Made by a program: the position numbers and the translations under genes
Assembly (NCBI GenBank): GCA_900548385.1
Contig: URKJ01000006.1
Coordinates: 1-64,000, forward strand
Origin: an uncultured bacterium
GTDB lineage: Bacteria; Verrucomicrobiota; Lentisphaeria; Victivallales; UBA1829
Direction of reading: 5' to 3'
DNA length: 64,000 nt
Shown here: positions 62,260 to 64,000 of the stretch, in pieces
How positions within the stretch are numbered: the stretch's first letter is position 1
Layout: every line of letters begins with the position of its first letter
The notes under the pieces: model-generated
The model's input: only the letters and a program-made list of their open reading frames with translations
Told to the model about the DNA's origin: nothing
The model's database searches: none

Positions 62260-62583
62260 TCATTCTCCGTAAGTTAAGCCGAGATCCGGCGTATAGAAGC
62301 GTTCCGGTTCGGCAAGGTCTTCGCCATCCCCGTCGGTAAAGCGGACCTCGCGCAGATGGGTCCGTATTTCCGGCTGATGATACTTTTCTTCCGCAGACGG
62401 GGTGTTCAGTGTCACATAAGCCGTGCTCATGGTCCGGGAAGAGGAGGTCACGCCGAGACGCCGCATCGTCACAAGCAGACTCCGCTGCTGGCGGTTCAAG
62501 CCGTCGCGCACATCCGGCAGGGAATCCAGCAGACGCCGGTAGGCTTCCGGATCGTTCCGCCGGAGCTCCTCAAATTCATCCAT
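62260..62583 (-). CDS. Small conserved-looking hypothetical protein
   Basis: 107 aa, hydrophilic, no signal or membrane segment. Starts with charged FEELRRNDPEAYRRLL, then a central RQQRSLLVTMRRLG. AAAGG lies eight bases before the ATG; promoter TTGATT-16-TATTTT sits upstream. Heads the overlapping carbonic anhydrase-TrmO-GT2 operon. Family not recognised. Confidence 0.7.
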   Translation of the reverse strand: MDEFEELRRNDPEAYRRLLDSLPDVRDGLNRQQRSLLVTMRRLGVTSSSRTMSTAYVTLNTPSAEEKYHQPEIRTHLREVRFTDGDGEDLAEPERFYTPDLGLTYGE

Positions 62584-62617
62584 CGGTCACACCTTTCCTT
62601 GAATCATTGACTTTGGA

Positions 62618-62645
62618 AAAATACTTTCTTTTTTTGAAAAATCAA
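62618..62645 (-). promoter_or_regulatory. Promoter of the carbonic anhydrase operon
   Basis: Minus-strand TTGATT (62640-62645), 16-base spacer, TATTTT (62618-62623), 34 bases before the start. Confidence 0.6.
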
Positions 62646-62656
62646 CCGGGGAAACC

Positions 62657-62685
62657 TTGTTTATTGCAGAAAAGAATTATATATT
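62657..62685 (+). promoter_or_regulatory. Promoter of the purine permease gene
   Basis: TTGTTT (62657-62662), 17-base spacer, TATATT (62680-62685), 39 bases before the start codon. Confidence 0.6.
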
Positions 62686-62724
62686 ATTCCTCAATCAGCA
62701 ACATAAAACGATGGGAAAATCAAC

Positions 62725-64000
62725 ATGCAGGATAAATTGGACCGTTTTTTTCACATTTCCGAACAAGGGAGCCGTATCCGTACCGAGCTCCTCGCCGGAG
62801 CTTCCACCTTTGCCGCGATGGCGTATATCATTTGCGTGCAGCCGGCTCTGCTGTCGGGCCAGTTGACAGGCACGGAAACCGGAATGCCGTTCGCTGCGCT
62901 CGTCACAACGACCTGTCTGGCATCCGCCGCAGGCTGCTTCCTGATGGGACTGATCGCCAATTATCCGCTCGGACTCGCACCGGGCATGGGCGAAAATTTT
63001 TTCATGCTGTTCGGCGTAATGGGCGCCTGCGCCGCCGCGACGGGGGCGAAACCCGGCGATCCGGTCATCTGGCAGACTGCCCTCGCGATCATGCTGGCAG
63101 CCGGAGTAATCTTCCTTGCGATCTCGTTCACCCCGCTCCGGAAAAAATGTGTTGATGCACTGAGCCCCTCCCTGAAAGCGGGAATCGTTGCCGGTCTCGG
63201 TCTTTTCATCGCCTACCTCGGACTCCGCAACAGCGGAATCGTCGGCATCGTGCAGGGAAATCCTGCTCTGACCGTCTCCTGCCGGGAACCGGCTCCGCTG
63301 ATTTTCCTTACCGGACTCGTCCTGATCTGCGCCCTGATGTACCGGAAAGTACAGGGGGCGATCCTGTACGGCATTTTCGCTTCCGCCATCATCGCCTTTT
63401 TCTGCGGAAAACTGCATCTGACGGGAGTCGTCGGGCTTCCCGCAAATCCGCTTCCGCTGATCGCCAAAACCGATTTTTCCACGCTGTTCCGTCATCTGTT
63501 TGAATTCCTGCCGCTGATCTTCATCTGTTTTTTCATGGATCTGTTCGACACCATGGGAACCGTGATCGGCGTAGCGGACCGGGCGGGACTCATGAAAAAC
63601 GGAAAGATCGAACGAATCGAACGCGTCTTCGCCGCGGATGCAACGGCAACTGTCACCGGCGCACTGCTCGGTCACAGCACCGTCACCTCCTTCGTGGAAA
63701 GCTCGGCGGGAACGGAAGCGGGCGGAAAAACCGGGTTGACTGCCATCACAGTCGGGCTCCTCTTTCTGCTGTCGCTGGTCTTCACCCCGCTGATCATGGC
63801 TCTGGCCTCTTGCCCTCCGGTCACGTCCTCGGCGCTCGTAATCGTCGGAGCCATGATGATGCAGGCGGTAAGAGAGGTGAAATGGGACGACTTTTCCGAA
63901 GCGGTCCCGGCGTTTCTGATCATCGGCGGAATCTCGTTTACCAACAGCATCATCGGCGGTCTTTCCCTGGGACTGATCGCCAGTCCGGTCGTCAAACTCT
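62725..64000 (+). CDS. AzgA-type NCS2 purine (adenine/guanine/hypoxanthine) permease, 3' truncated
   Basis: 425 codons visible, then the window ends inside the gene. Polytopic NCS2/AzgA permease: RTELLAGASTFAAMAYIICVQP start, PLGLAPGMGENFF, and the family signature STVTSFVESSAGTEAGGKTGLTA. A proton symporter for purine bases across the inner membrane. The ribosome site is weak (GGGA). Divergent from the carbonic anhydrase operon. Confidence 0.92.
   Translation, partial: MQDKLDRFFHISEQGSRIRTELLAGASTFAAMAYIICVQPALLSGQLTGTETGMPFAALVTTTCLASAAGCFLMGLIANYPLGLAPGMGENFFMLFGVMGACAAATGAKPGDPVIWQTALAIMLAAGVIFLAISFTPLRKKCVDALSPSLKAGIVAGLGLFIAYLGLRNSGIVGIVQGNPALTVSCREPAPLIFLTGLVLICALMYRKVQGAILYGIFASAIIAFFCGKLHLTGVVGLPANPLPLIAKTDFSTLFRHLFEFLPLIFICFFMDLFDTMGTVIGVADRAGLMKNGKIERIERVFAADATATVTGALLGHSTVTSFVESSAGTEAGGKTGLTAITVGLLFLLSLVFTPLIMALASCPPVTSSALVIVGAMMMQAVREVKWDDFSEAVPAFLIIGGISFTNSIIGGLSLGLIASPVVKL

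Noticed and set aside
62584..62724. Purine riboswitch upstream of the AzgA permease
   Set aside because: The leader is short and AT-rich and shows none of the conserved junction bases of purine riboswitches; it holds ordinary promoters.
1..64000. CRISPR arrays, transposases, tRNA and rRNA genes
   Set aside because: None was seen: no repeat-spacer pattern, no transposase or integrase motif and no recognised rRNA/tRNA. A dedicated scan (tRNAscan-type) was not possible here.

Overview
The window looks like a chromosomal segment of a Lentisphaerae-type bacterium (PVC superphylum, Victivallis-like). This is inferred from gene content. Glycan-degrading enzymes sit beside small type IV pilin-like proteins (FT[LI][IV]ELL helix followed by a DUF1559-like, H-x9-DG-type body), each group has its own sugar-type regulator, and diderm envelope genes are present (secretin, MlaA-like lipoprotein, MacAB-like exporter). 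No rRNA, tRNA, CRISPR array, transposase or phage gene was recognised.

Layout. 1-5692: pilin-like protein plus two glycosidase-like proteins. 5693-6212: intergenic stretch holding a decayed start of aspS (minus strand) and a strong promoter. 6213-10578: LacI regulator, GH50-like agarase, pilin-like protein and a protein with an internal duplication. 10598-14776: terminator, paired LacI-type operators, GH38 alpha-mannosidase and its translationally coupled LacI regulator. 14790-19817 (minus): secretin, HlyD/MacA adaptor, ABC ATPase and MacB-type permease in one tight operon. 19951-22191 (minus): SGNH hydrolase and two small membrane proteins. 22369-27877: aminotransferase, hisB (minus), a divergent HypF-like protein, a BI-1 membrane protein and xseB. 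27926-33400 (minus): DEAD-box helicase, SpoU methyltransferase, NAD kinase, stand-alone CoaB and an MlaA-alpha/beta-hydrolase fusion. 33600-37686: sialate-esterase-like protein, decarboxylating dehydrogenase, rnc and Fe-ADH. 37758-39505 (minus): exported flavodoxin and a ferredoxin-type aldo/keto reductase behind a MerR-like promoter. 39843-44753: galK, a GT-C-like membrane protein and a double-length 6-phosphofructokinase (minus). 44940-47940: TPR-like protein, bioA and a GNAT protein. 48069-52783: larA-etfB-etfA-D-lactate dehydrogenase. 52855-59094 (minus): GntR regulator, glycosidase, pilin-like protein and a beta-helix lyase-like protein. 59292-62583: XRE-cupin regulator, then an overlapping minus-strand operon of GT2, TrmO, carbonic anhydrase and a small protein. 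62725-64000: AzgA-type purine permease, cut by the window end.

How the genes fit together: three polysaccharide cassettes share the plan regulator / glycosidase / pilin-like protein / secreted accessory protein, and the GH38-LacI unit is a fourth, intracellular sugar unit. Sugars released this way could enter metabolism through GalK and the two-domain PFK, and lactate through the LarA-Etf-Ldh module. Many promoters have a clear TTGAnn-16/17-TATAAT form, and many genes have AAGGAG-like ribosome binding sites, which settled most start choices. The most unusual items are the repeated pilin-CAZyme cassettes whose pilin-like proteins lack the usual Gly before the cleavage site, the secretin-MacAB operon, the MlaA-hydrolase fusion, the HypF-like protein missing metal-binding histidines, and the aspS relic.
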